The notes beneath the pieces are model-generated. The model was not told the origin of the DNA. It ran no database searches and worked only from the letters and a program-made list of their open reading frames with translations. Source: Oscillospiraceae bacterium (GTDB lineage Bacteria; Bacillota; Clostridia; Oscillospirales; UBA929). From it: a stretch of DNA of 24,964 nt. This document shows positions 8,623 through 15,796 of the stretch, piece by piece; position 1 is the stretch's first letter, and each line of letters opens with the position of its first letter. Both the position numbers and the translations under genes were made by a program. The stretch is taken from assembly GCA_009784085.1 (NCBI GenBank), contig WRCJ01000014.1:1-24964 (forward strand), given 5' to 3'.

Positions 8623-9426
8623 TTATTTTTCTGTTTGATCAAGGATATAAAGCAACACGCCCACGACATTTTGCGCGGAGACGGTCATTTCGGAGGTGGA
8701 GGAGCGGGGCAGGATATAGACGTCGTTGCCAAGCGGGACGCAATCGTCATAAACCACACGCATCCGTTCCTCGGCCAAGGCTTCGACGGCGCCTGCGCTT
8801 TCCGCTTCCCCGGAATAGGCATAGCCCTCGACGACCAAAACCCAGCCGTTCTTATTTTTGCCGGCAATGGTCTCCATGAAACGGCGCAAATCAGATTTGC
8901 TTTGCTCGGTCAAATGGCCGCTGGACATGGGGAACAACAGCGCGATACCGTCCTGGGGGGGAGATAGGCCGCCGGCGCCGCCGGTGGGAAGAGGGCCGGG
9001 CGGGCTACCGGTGGGCGGGTTGCCGGTGGGCGGGTTACCGGTGGGCGGGCTGACCGTGGCGGTCGGATTATCTGTGGGCGGGTTGACCGTGGTGGTCGGG
9101 CCGTCCGTGGTGGGCAGGTTGCCGGTGGGCGGGTTGTCCGTGGTGGTCGGGCCGTCTGTCGGGCCGTCCGTGGTGGCCGCGTTGTCCGTGGATACCGGCG
9201 CCGTTGCGGGCGGCGTGTTTTCGGCAGGGGACGCGCCGACTTCCCCGGGATCCGATGGCGCCGGCGTCCCGGTTTGTCCCACAGGCGGCGAAGGTAGCCC
9301 GATGTTTGGCTGATCGCCATCCGGCTGGCGCGCAAGGGTGAGGATAGCGGTGACGGAAATGAAAAACACAAAAAACAAAAGGGTTATCAAGATGAACCCT
9401 TTTGTTGTCAAATGATATCCTTCCAT
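8623..9426 (-). CDS. Membrane-anchored protein with P/T-rich linker and OmpA-like domain
   Basis: About 267 residues. A short basic N-terminus is followed by one membrane helix (GFILITLLFFVFFISVTAIL, about 10-29). Next comes a low-complexity linker rich in Pro, Thr, Gly and Asn (about 36-155) with NPPTG-type repeats. A globular C-terminal domain of about 105 residues follows. That domain (FPMSSGHLTEQSKSDLRRF, then VLVVEGYAYSGEAES, then ALAEERMRVVYDDC) has the pattern of OmpA/MotB peptidoglycan-binding folds (inference from pattern, not a database match). It probably sits outside the membrane next to the cell wall. A TTG at 9432 is an alternative start; the ATG at 9426 has AAGGG ten bases upstream. 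The gene is in an operon with the coiled-coil protein upstream and the hydratase downstream. A terminator-like hairpin lies inside its first codons. Confidence 0.75.
   Translation of the reverse strand: MEGYHLTTKGFILITLLFFVFFISVTAILTLARQPDGDQPNIGLPSPPVGQTGTPAPSDPGEVGASPAENTPPATAPVSTDNAATTDGPTDGPTTTDNPPTGNLPTTDGPTTTVNPPTDNPTATVSPPTGNPPTGNPPTGSPPGPLPTGGAGGLSPPQDGIALLFPMSSGHLTEQSKSDLRRFMETIAGKNKNGWVLVVEGYAYSGEAESAGAVEALAEERMRVVYDDCVPLGNDVYILPRSSTSEMTVSAQNVVGVLLYILDQTEK
9007..9051. repeat. 15-bp coding tandem repeats in the P/T-rich linker
   Basis: ACCGGTGGGCGGGTT at 9007-9021 is followed by two near-identical units (9022-9036 and 9037-9051). On the reverse strand each encodes the five residues NPPTG. 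Less regular related units continue to about 9190 and make up the rest of the linker. The repeat length keeps the frame. Confidence 0.8.
9361..9404 (-). terminator. Terminator-like hairpin inside the 5' end of the OmpA-like gene
   Basis: On the reverse strand CAAAAGGGTT (9404-9395) pairs perfectly with AACCCTTTTG (9385-9376) across a nine-base loop. The 3' arm is followed at once by TTTTTTGTGTTTTTC (9375-9361). The shape is that of an intrinsic terminator, yet it lies about seven codons into the coding sequence. The T run also encodes the Leu/Phe-rich membrane helix, so coincidence is possible. If active it would attenuate this gene and everything downstream in the operon. Confidence 0.4.
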
Positions 9427-9468
9427 ACGCAAAATACCCTTCTACAAGCTCTACAAGTGCTTATCAAG

Positions 9469-10293
9469 TTATTTCGTGATGAAATCCAGGATTTTTTTCA
9501 GACGTTGCGCCTCATTTTCGATAGAAAGAAATTGCTTTTTATGCAGGTTTTTTCGTTCGGTGATCACGGCGCGGACGAGTTCAATCTGACGCTCCAAGTC
9601 GGCGATGGTTTCATTTTGCTGTGTGACAATGACGTCGGTCCTGGCAGCAAACTCGCCCGCGTATTCGTTGAGCTTGGATACACGGTCGATACCATCGCTT
9701 AAGAGTTTGTCAAAATCAAATCCGGATGCCTGCACGATGCGCACAATGATACTGCGGCGCAAATCGGCGGGTAGCGAGTCGGGCAGGGTTTTGATGTACT
9801 CCTCCAAGAGGTACACCGTGTCTATGCCGCCGGTTTGCATCTGGAAGAGATAATACAACTCGTCGATCTCCAGATAGCGTTCCACGGGTTCCGGCTCCGA
9901 GGGCGTGTCGTCCCAGAAATTGTCGCCGAGCGAAGAAATGGCCGACGGTCCCGTGTAGGTATAGGCGCTTTTGTCCCCTTCGGACGCCGCTGTCGATACG
10001 GGTGCCGCAGATTCCGGTATGACCGAACTTGGCGCGGCCGGGCTTGGCACGGCAAGGCCCGGGGCGGCGGCAACGGCGGCGGCGGCGGAGGCACCGGTGG
10101 TGGTGGCGGCAACGTTGGCGGCGGCAACGTTTGCGGCGGAAGCGGTGGGAACGGCAGGGGGCGCGGCCATCGTCGGCGTTTCGACATTGGTCAAGGCTTG
10201 ATTCGGCGTAGGCTGCGCGTCCTCGTCCTTCTTGATCATCCCCATGCGTTCCAGCATGTCTACCATTCTGCGGTTATCCTTCTTTGCGGCCAT
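9469..10293 (-). CDS. Unidentified protein with Ala/Pro-rich linker and C-terminal coiled coil
   Basis: I do not recognise this 274-residue protein. It starts with a charged segment (KKDNRRMVDMLERMGMIKK). A long Ala/Pro/Val/Thr-rich low-complexity stretch follows (about 33-105). Next is an acidic, aromatic region (NFWDDTPSEPEPVERYLEIDE) and a conserved-looking helical region (YYLFQMQTGGIDTVYLLEEY and onward). The last 65 residues form a probable coiled coil (QQNETIADLERQIELVRAV and onward). There is no signal peptide or membrane segment, so it is probably cytoplasmic. It is the first gene after the promoter at 10329-10358 and is followed by the OmpA-like membrane protein 42 bases downstream, which suggests a shared envelope or cytoskeletal role (inference). 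The RBS is weak (GGATCGGGGG). Confidence 0.75.
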   Translation of the reverse strand: MAAKKDNRRMVDMLERMGMIKKDEDAQPTPNQALTNVETPTMAAPPAVPTASAANVAAANVAATTTGASAAAAVAAAPGLAVPSPAAPSSVIPESAAPVSTAASEGDKSAYTYTGPSAISSLGDNFWDDTPSEPEPVERYLEIDELYYLFQMQTGGIDTVYLLEEYIKTLPDSLPADLRRSIIVRIVQASGFDFDKLLSDGIDRVSKLNEYAGEFAARTDVIVTQQNETIADLERQIELVRAVITERKNLHKKQFLSIENEAQRLKKILDFITK

Positions 10294-10328
10294 AACGAAA
10301 ACCCCCGATCCTTCGTTTGTTCGGAATT

Positions 10329-10358
10329 ATTCTATAATAAGAAAGTACAGTTTGTCAA
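10329..10358 (-). promoter_or_regulatory. Sigma-A promoter for the 10293-to-4681 operon
   Basis: On the reverse strand a consensus TTGACA (10358-10353) is followed after 18 bp by TAGAAT (10334-10329). Transcription would start near 10322, about 30 bases before the coiled-coil gene. It is the only strong reverse promoter seen upstream of this five-gene run. Confidence 0.65.
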
Positions 10359-10440
10359 ATAATTTTACGTTTGTTTTTATAAATTCCCGCAGCTTTTTTG
10401 GATTCTCTATGTAATAACCTATTATCGATAGAAATCGCAC

Positions 10441-10469
10441 TGTACAAAAGTCGTTTTTTCGGATAAAAT
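10441..10469 (+). promoter_or_regulatory. Probable promoter for the zinc-ribbon gene
   Basis: TGTACA (10441-10446) and TAAAAT (10464-10469) are separated by 17 bp. The gene starts 41 bases further on, after a good RBS. The region between this and the reverse promoter is AT-rich and shows no other structure. Confidence 0.45.
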
Positions 10470-10509
10470 GGATAGTAGTACATGAAATTTATGTGGAGGC
10501 GATAGACGC

Positions 10510-10833
10510 ATGATGTGCTTACGCTGTCACAGGATGGTTTATAACGACGCGCGGTTTTGCCCCTATTGCGGCGTAACCGTTCATTTGCCGGAGGAGACGC
10601 TCCCGCCGCCCAAGCGGTTGTTGCCTTGGCTGATTGCCCTGAGCGTTCCGTTGGTCAACATCCTATTTGCCTGCCTTTGGGCGTTTCGGAAGGAGCCGGA
10701 CAGCCGCAGGAACCTGGCGCGGGCATCGTTGCTCATCATTTTTGCGGGTTGGGCGGTATTCTTGGGGATTATGCTATGTCTATTGCTCTGGAACAGATCC
10801 GCCATCGAAGCGATCGTGGGTCTGTTCCGATAA
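10510..10833 (+). CDS. Zinc-ribbon protein with two membrane helices
   Basis: The 107-residue protein opens with a zinc ribbon, CLRC at 3-6 and CPYC at 17-20, two CxxC knuckles about ten residues apart. Two hydrophobic segments follow (LPWLIALSVPLVNILFACLW and ASLLIIFAGWAVFLGIMLCL) with a basic loop between them. The fold is typical of small zinc-ribbon membrane proteins of unknown function in Firmicutes. The RBS is GTGGAGG, eight bases before the ATG. The downstream glycosyltransferase follows after a 109-bp repeat-filled gap and may share the transcript. Confidence 0.8.
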   Translation: MMCLRCHRMVYNDARFCPYCGVTVHLPEETLPPPKRLLPWLIALSVPLVNILFACLWAFRKEPDSRRNLARASLLIIFAGWAVFLGIMLCLLLWNRSAIEAIVGLFR

Positions 10834-10834
10834 A

Positions 10835-10918
10835 CATCAACGTCACCAGCGTCATCAATCGCACCAATCACAACATATGCACCAACGTCATCAGTCACAT
10901 CAACGTCACCAACGCATC
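10835..10918. repeat. Degenerate ACGTCAYCA repeats between two genes
   Basis: CATCAACGTCACCA occurs at 10835-10848 and again at 10898-10911. The stretch between is filled with related variants of AACGTCATCA and CACCAATCA. The block occupies almost the whole intergenic space upstream of the glycosyltransferase RBS. There are no unique spacers, so it is not a CRISPR array. In one frame it gives HQRHQS-like repeats, but no real start codon supports translation. Confidence 0.75.
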
Positions 10919-10942
10919 TATTATCGGCTGGAGGTGTTTTTT

Positions 10943-12211
10943 ATGGTGATCGGATTGTATAACGAATCCTTCTATCCTATCTTAGACGGTGTTGTCACAA
11001 CGGTCAACAACTATGCCTATTGGCTGAACCGGAAGCATTGCCGCTGTTTTGTCGTAACCCCGCGTTCGCCCAAATACAGGGACGACCACGCCTATCAGAT
11101 CGCCCGCTACCAGTCCATACCTGTGTTCGGCCGCTACCCGTACCGTGTGGGGCTTCCGGCCTTTGACTCGCGTTTCCGCACGTGGCAGAAGCGACAGCCG
11201 ATGGATTTGGTGCATGCGCACTCCCCGTTTTTTGCCGGCCATGAGGCGTTGCGGATGGCGCGCAAGCGCGGGATACCGCTGGTGGCGACCTTTCACACGA
11301 AGTACTACGATGATTTTTTGGAAACGACCAAAAATAAAATCCTCTCCAAGACGCTCCTGGACGTTGTCGTCCGGTTTTTCCAATCCGCCGATGTCGTATG
11401 GACGGTGAATCAGAGTACGACCCAGACGCTCTATGAATATGGTTACCGGGGCGATGTCGAGGTCATGCCCAACGGGGTGGACGATTTTGGATTCCAAACG
11501 ACAGGCGGGCTTCCGACGCCTCGCTTTCGCGAGACGTTCGGTATCAAACCGGATATCCCGTTATTGTTGTACGTAGGCCAGTTGGTTTGGCAGAAGAATA
11601 TCAAGACCATGCTGGAAGCCGTCGCGCTTTATAAGGGCAAAGTTAATATGAGCAAAACCGCGGGATTCCCCTTTCAGCTGGCGTTGGTGGGCGACGGCGC
11701 GGCCCGCGGGGACATCCGCCGCATGATCTCTGCCTTGGGCCTGTGCGACGAGGTTGTGCTGACCGGGGCGATTTCGGATAGGGTGCTGTTGTCGCAGGCT
11801 TATCGCAGCGCCGATCTGTTCCTGTTCCCTTCGGTATACGACACGGCGGCGCTGGTCGCCCGGGAAGCGGCTTTCTTTGGGTTGCCGTCGATCCTGATAG
11901 AGGGCGCCAACGCCGCCGAAGATATCGTCCACGGCGACAATGGCTTCCTGTGCGAAAACACCCCCGAGGATTTAAGCGACTGTATCCACATGGCCTTGCG
12001 TGACGATGAACTCAGGCGAAAGGTCGGGCAGAGGGCCAAGCAGACGCTGCCGGTTTCCTGGGAGGAAATCGTGGAGAAGGCATATGGGCGATACGAGGAG
12101 ATTGTGGAGGAGCATAAACACAGGCGCGATGCCCTGAAAGCCCGATCCACCCGAGGGGAGACCCGATCCACCCGAGGGGCAGCGAGAGGGGAGACGAGAG
12201 GGGAGAAATGA
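10943..12211 (+). CDS. GT4-family glycosyltransferase
   Basis: This 422-residue GT-B enzyme transfers a sugar from a nucleotide-sugar donor, probably to a membrane lipid or cell-envelope acceptor. The N-terminal acceptor half has GVVTTVNNYAYWL, HAHSPFF (91-97) and ATFHTKYYDDF (115-125). The donor half has VGQLVWQKN (211-219), LVGDG and the nucleotide-sugar motif, here D300-x7-E308 (YDTAALVAREA) where most GT4 enzymes have E-x7-E. The pattern resembles diacylglycerol glucosyltransferases and PimA-like enzymes; the acceptor is not known. GGAGGTG followed by six T residues precedes the ATG at 10943. An in-frame extension to 10667 runs through the zinc-ribbon gene and the repeat, so it is rejected. 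The last 22 residues are an arginine-rich RSTRGET repeat produced by tandem duplication. Confidence 0.88.
   Translation: MVIGLYNESFYPILDGVVTTVNNYAYWLNRKHCRCFVVTPRSPKYRDDHAYQIARYQSIPVFGRYPYRVGLPAFDSRFRTWQKRQPMDLVHAHSPFFAGHEALRMARKRGIPLVATFHTKYYDDFLETTKNKILSKTLLDVVVRFFQSADVVWTVNQSTTQTLYEYGYRGDVEVMPNGVDDFGFQTTGGLPTPRFRETFGIKPDIPLLLYVGQLVWQKNIKTMLEAVALYKGKVNMSKTAGFPFQLALVGDGAARGDIRRMISALGLCDEVVLTGAISDRVLLSQAYRSADLFLFPSVYDTAALVAREAAFFGLPSILIEGANAAEDIVHGDNGFLCENTPEDLSDCIHMALRDDELRRKVGQRAKQTLPVSWEEIVEKAYGRYEEIVEEHKHRRDALKARSTRGETRSTRGAARGETRGEK
12141..12207. repeat. 21-bp tandem repeat in the glycosyltransferase C-terminus
   Basis: CCCGATCCACCCGAGGGG at 12141-12158 recurs at 12162-12179. It is followed by shortened units of GAGAGGGGAGAC running to the stop codon at 12209-12211. 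The repeat encodes a basic RSTRGET-type tail. It is a multiple of three and adds residues beyond the normal end of the GT4 fold. Confidence 0.8.
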
Positions 12212-12212
12212 T

Positions 12213-12241
12213 TTGCTTTCCCGTGATGCATGGCGTATAAT
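12213..12241 (+). promoter_or_regulatory. Promoter for the VTC-DUF4956-CotH genes
   Basis: TTGCTT (12213-12218) and a perfect TATAAT (12236-12241) are separated by 17 bp. The predicted start of transcription, near 12248, lies after the ATG at 12230. That argues against the ATG and for the TTG at 12272 as start of the next gene. Confidence 0.6.
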
Positions 12242-12271
12242 GGTAAATGGTACGGAAAGGGAAGACCTGCT

Positions 12272-12982
12272 TTGAAAGAAAGACAGCGGCATGAGATTAA
12301 GTATTACATCCACCCCGTCCAGTATGAAATCCTGAGGGGCCGGGTGGGCGCGGCGCTTTCGAGGGATCCCCATATGCCGGACGCGGATGGTTATCATGTG
12401 AGATCCTTGTACTTTGACGATATATACGATTCGGCGTTAAAAGAGAAATTGAGCGGGATAGAAAAGAGGAAAAAATACAGGGCCAGGATCTACGACCTGC
12501 GACGGGATGACATCAGGCTCGAATGCAAGAAAAAAGAGGACGTTTATATCACAAAAAGAACCCTCAGAATCGACGAGGACACATATAACCAACTGCTTGA
12601 CAACCGCTTTTGCTGTGCAGGGATCGAGATGCCGCCGGATTTCACCTTCGACTTCAAGACAAAAATCCTCAGGCCTGTCGTCATTGTGGATTATATGAGG
12701 GAAGCATACATCTATGCCCACGGGAATGTTCGCATTACATTTGACAAGAGGCTGGAGACAAGCGTCGATTCTTTGGATATATTCGATAAGGAAATATTCA
12801 CAACAAGAGTATTTGAAGATGATCTAGTTGTTCTAGAAATTAAATTTGATGCCTTTTTGCCCAGTTTTATAAAAGACTTGCTCAGGGTTGAACATTTTAA
12901 CAAATGTGCGATATCAAAGTACGCGCTCTGCCGGCAAAAGATGTACAAACATTTTGCCAGCGGTAAGGGCGCCCCGAACTGA
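12272..12982 (+). CDS. VTC-domain polyphosphate polymerase
   Basis: The 236-residue protein has the CYTH/VTC tunnel fold of polyphosphate polymerases, which build polyphosphate from ATP and need divalent metal. Visible tunnel motifs are HEIKYYI (E8, K10), YHVRSLYFDD (41-50), KYRAR (68-72), LECKKK (83-88), VDYMREAY (139-146), VRITFDKR (153-160), VLEIKFD (187-193) and a C-terminal SKYALC. These basic and acidic pairs are what the yeast Vtc4 catalytic domain uses, but there is no SPX domain, as is usual in bacteria. The start chosen is TTG at 12272 with AAAGGGAAG upstream. DUF4956 and CotH genes follow directly, a recurrent neighbourhood for this family. It probably works at the inner face of the membrane with the DUF4956 protein (inference). 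Confidence 0.87.
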   Translation: MKERQRHEIKYYIHPVQYEILRGRVGAALSRDPHMPDADGYHVRSLYFDDIYDSALKEKLSGIEKRKKYRARIYDLRRDDIRLECKKKEDVYITKRTLRIDEDTYNQLLDNRFCCAGIEMPPDFTFDFKTKILRPVVIVDYMREAYIYAHGNVRITFDKRLETSVDSLDIFDKEIFTTRVFEDDLVVLEIKFDAFLPSFIKDLLRVEHFNKCAISKYALCRQKMYKHFASGKGAPN

Positions 12983-12989
12983 GGGCGCC
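12968..12989 (+). other. GC-rich hairpin over the VTC stop codon
   Basis: GGCGCCC (12968-12974) and GGGCGCC (12983-12989) form a perfect seven-pair stem with an eight-base loop that contains the TGA stop. There is no T tract, so it is not a standard terminator. It could protect or separate the two coding units, or be chance. Confidence 0.35.
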
Positions 12990-13019
12990 TCGATAAGGGA
13001 ATGAAGGGGAACAGGGAAG

Positions 13020-13691
13020 ATGACTACCTTTAAGGACATCCTCAAGTCGAGTTTTTTGGATCTGGAAAACTTCCTGAAAATAGACCTGACAACGGCTTTT
13101 TATTGCATGATCGGAAGCCTAGTTTGCGGTTTGCTGATCTATATTGTATATAAGTATTTCTACAAGGGCGTAGTATACAACAACAACTTCAATATCCTGC
13201 TGGTGATGGTGTGCGTTGTGACGACTTTTATCATTATGGTCGTCAGCAGCAACGTCGTGCTGTCGTTGGGCATGGTGGGCGCGCTCAGTATTGTCAGGTT
13301 CCGGACCGCCATCAAAGATCCCTTGGATACCGGGTTTATCTTTTGGGCCGTAGCCGTGGGCATTGCCTCGGGGGCAGGGCTGTATGGGGTCGCTATATTT
13401 GCCTCTGTTCTCATCGGGATCATCTATGTTTTGTTGACCAAGCTTATCAGGATGAAGTCATTGTATCTCCTTATCCTGCATTATGACAATGAGGCGGAAG
13501 GGGATATCTTCGACAATTTAAGCGGCATGAAATATAAAATTAAAAACAAATCCGAGTCGGGAAAAGGATGTGAAATGATCGTTCAGTTTTCCACGAAGAA
13601 ATTGGACACAAGCATGACGGGGAAGCTGAGGAGCATCGGGGGGATTCACAGTGTATCCATCGTGGAGTATGACGGGGATTACGCGCAATAG
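13020..13691 (+). CDS. DUF4956 integral membrane protein
   Basis: The 223-residue protein has a short N-terminal segment and about four membrane helices (around 25-45, 57-80, 83-95 and 105-140). A cytoplasmic C-terminal domain of about 75 residues with an alternating beta pattern (SLYLLILHYDN, CEMIVQFSTKK, GIHSVSIVEYDGD) follows. The signature LSLGMVGALSIVRFRTAIKD followed by FIFWAVAVGIASGAG is that of the DUF4956 family, whose function is not known. It sits between the VTC polymerase and CotH genes, as in many other bacteria, so it may be the channel or membrane partner of the polymerase (inference). GGGAAG adjoins the ATG and GAAGGGG lies further upstream. The stop codon lies in a 15-bp tandem repeat. 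Confidence 0.87.
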   Translation: MTTFKDILKSSFLDLENFLKIDLTTAFYCMIGSLVCGLLIYIVYKYFYKGVVYNNNFNILLVMVCVVTTFIIMVVSSNVVLSLGMVGALSIVRFRTAIKDPLDTGFIFWAVAVGIASGAGLYGVAIFASVLIGIIYVLLTKLIRMKSLYLLILHYDNEAEGDIFDNLSGMKYKIKNKSESGKGCEMIVQFSTKKLDTSMTGKLRSIGGIHSVSIVEYDGDYAQ

Positions 13692-13768
13692 GATTACGCG
13701 CAGTAGGAGTATGACGGGGGCTGGGCGCCATAGGAATAAGCGAATATGAGAACTACGAATAAGCGAAT
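13665..13768. repeat. Compound tandem repeats between DUF4956 and CotH genes
   Basis: GGATTACGCGCAATA at 13676-13690 is followed by a one-mismatch copy at 13691-13705, covering the DUF4956 stop. GGAGTATGACGGGG flanks this pair on both sides. GAATAAGCGAAT occurs at 13734-13745 and 13757-13768, bracketing the CotH start codon. Three nested duplications therefore lie within about 100 bp of one gene junction. Confidence 0.8.
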
Positions 13769-15677
13769 CAGGATTTTTGTCGTTTTCCTTGCCGCCCTGG
13801 GCCTGCTTTTTGCGCTCGATGCGCTGGATGTCGGCATGGCAATCAGCCTATCGGGTGGCGAGATACGTTTTTCGGGCAAAACGTTTTTCTTAGACCGGGA
13901 TGAGATCATCACATTGGGGACAAGGGCGTTTTACTCGGAAGGCGACATATATTATACGTTGGACGGAAGCGAACCCACCATCGATTCTGTCAAATATGTC
14001 GACGGCATTGCGCTGCGGTGCGGGGACGATGTCAAGGTATATACAATCAAGGCAAAGATCATCAGTGACAAAAAAGAGAGCGATACCTATGTCCAGTCCT
14101 ATTTTGTCAGCCGTGACATCCACAATCGGTTCCACAACTTGGTTTTCGCCATCTCGACAGATCCGGACAACCTATACGGATATAAAAACGGGATCCTGGT
14201 AGAGGGAAAAGTGCGGGATGATTGGATAAAAAAGAATCCGGGCAAGGAAATAACCAACAGGACACCAGCCAACTACACTGTCAGGGGAAAGGAATCGGAA
14301 AGGGAGGTGTTTGTGGAGGTCTTTCGGGCTGACGGCGCCAAGATCATGAGCCAGCGCATGAATATGCGGGTCAGCGGCGGGACATATACCAGAAACAAAG
14401 AACAAAAGTCTTTCCGGCTGTTTGCCAGGACCACGGAGGGGAAAGGCGTCGTGCGGTACCCGTTTTTCGAGGGCAGGATATCCGTGGCCAAGAAGGTCGT
14501 TATCGCGGACTATCTCAAGCTATGGTTGCGGACGGGCAGCCAGGATTTTAGAAAAACGTTCCTGAAGGATGTCATTGCCGGACAGCTGGCGCTGAATGCC
14601 GGCGTCATCGAAGCCAGCCACGCAAGGCCGGCCGCCGTCTATCTGGGCGGCGAATACTATGGATACGCCAATTTGCAGGAGCTTATCGAAGAAAACTTTT
14701 TGTATGCCAACTATGGTGGCATAAAAGCGAATTATGTTGTGGCGGATTCGATGGAAGCCCATTTGCGCGTGAACTATGGAGACGAAAGCTATAATCAAAA
14801 GCTCCAGGAATCGTTCGCGCTGTTTTCCATGGATCTGCGCGATGAGCAAGTCTTTCAGGCGGTAAGGGATACCTATGATCTGGATAGCTTCTTGTTCTAT
14901 TATGCGTTTTTAGTCTATATCAACAACCCGGATTCGGTAAACAACAACTATGTTACCTGGACATACAACGCGGAAGGGCAGCAAATCATGGATTTGAACG
15001 TGAAGAAGTATTTGGATGGGAAATGGAGGCCCATCATCAAGGACTATGACGTTGCGCTCGGCCCCCTGCCATACAGCCTGTTGCGCAGTATGCTGGGCGG
15101 GGACACAGGGAGCGGTTTGGCGCCCAGCATCGTACTTTCGGCGCTCTTGACAAGGGAGGACATGAAAAACCAGTTTATCAACACCTTGCTGGATCAAAGG
15201 AACTACATCTTGTGCCCGGAAGCCATCATCAGCGTGGTGGACAAAAAATATGAGGAAGCCAAGCATGAAATCTACTACTATATCAACAGCGCCGCCAACG
15301 ATAGGGATGCCTTCAATGAAGCTTCTTTCGAGGAAGAGATTGACAAGATGAGGCTGTTCGCGCGCGAGCGGCCGGCAACCATTCTGAAGGAGTTGCGTGA
15401 AGAATTTGGGCTCGCCGACGAATATACGCTGACGATCCAAAAGGGCAACGCATATGTCCAATTGAATTCTATTTCTATTGATTTATCCGATATGCGCGAG
15501 GATTTCTCCGGAAGCTATTTCTCCGAGGTTCCGGTTACGCTCACTTATATGGGATCGAATGGCATGGCGTTTGACAAGTGGATCGTCAACGGGGTGGCGT
15601 ATGACGCCAAGAGCCTGACGATTACCAAGGAACATATTGTAAACAACCGGGTGTATATTGAGGTTTTATGCAAGTAA
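13746..15677 (+). CDS. CotH-kinase-family surface protein
   Basis: The 643-residue protein begins with a signal-anchor helix (RIFVVFLAALGLLFALDAL, about 9-27). A chitobiase-C-terminal-like beta domain follows (GDIYYTLDGSEPTID, 66-80). Next is a CotH kinase domain (about 130-545) with KSFRLFAR (221-228), GGEYYGYANLQELIEENF (301-318), and IIKDYDVALG (430-439), whose DYD is the likely metal site. The last 75 residues form a small beta repeat (YMGSNGMAFDKWIVNG). CotH proteins are atypical secreted kinases; Bacillus CotH phosphorylates spore-coat proteins. Here the substrate is unknown. The gene follows the VTC polymerase and DUF4956 genes on the same strand. Its start at 13746 has AGGA ten bases upstream and lies between two copies of GAATAAGCGAAT. 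Confidence 0.87.
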   Translation: MRTTNKRIRIFVVFLAALGLLFALDALDVGMAISLSGGEIRFSGKTFFLDRDEIITLGTRAFYSEGDIYYTLDGSEPTIDSVKYVDGIALRCGDDVKVYTIKAKIISDKKESDTYVQSYFVSRDIHNRFHNLVFAISTDPDNLYGYKNGILVEGKVRDDWIKKNPGKEITNRTPANYTVRGKESEREVFVEVFRADGAKIMSQRMNMRVSGGTYTRNKEQKSFRLFARTTEGKGVVRYPFFEGRISVAKKVVIADYLKLWLRTGSQDFRKTFLKDVIAGQLALNAGVIEASHARPAAVYLGGEYYGYANLQELIEENFLYANYGGIKANYVVADSMEAHLRVNYGDESYNQKLQESFALFSMDLRDEQVFQAVRDTYDLDSFLFYYAFLVYINNPDSVNNNYVTWTYNAEGQQIMDLNVKKYLDGKWRPIIKDYDVALGPLPYSLLRSMLGGDTGSGLAPSIVLSALLTREDMKNQFINTLLDQRNYILCPEAIISVVDKKYEEAKHEIYYYINSAANDRDAFNEASFEEEIDKMRLFARERPATILKELREEFGLADEYTLTIQKGNAYVQLNSISIDLSDMREDFSGSYFSEVPVTLTYMGSNGMAFDKWIVNGVAYDAKSLTITKEHIVNNRVYIEVLCK

Positions 15678-15723
15678 GGTTTCATGGGGATGGGCATAAC
15701 GGATCTCCATAGTGAATCTCTTG

Positions 15724-15752
15724 TTGCGTTTTGCCAAATCTTGTGATACAAT
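15724..15752 (+). promoter_or_regulatory. Extended -10 promoter for nrdR
   Basis: TTGCGT (15724-15729), a 17-bp spacer ending in TGA, and TACAAT (15747-15752) form a promoter with an extended -10 (TGnTACAAT). Transcription would begin around 15759. It separates nrdR from the CotH gene, after which no clear terminator was found. Confidence 0.55.
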
Positions 15753-15796
15753 GAAGAATATAATTCGGGGAACACATGAAGGGAGCGTCTTTCCTG

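Noticed and set aside
10835..10918. Possible CRISPR or iteron array
   Set aside because: The units are short, degenerate and without unique spacers; no replication gene is nearby.
10667..10942. N-terminal extension of the glycosyltransferase
   Set aside because: It runs through the zinc-ribbon gene in another frame and through the intergenic repeat; the ATG at 10943 has a clear GGAGGTG site.
12230..12271. ATG start for the VTC-domain protein
   Set aside because: It lies within the promoter, before the predicted transcription start, and has no RBS.
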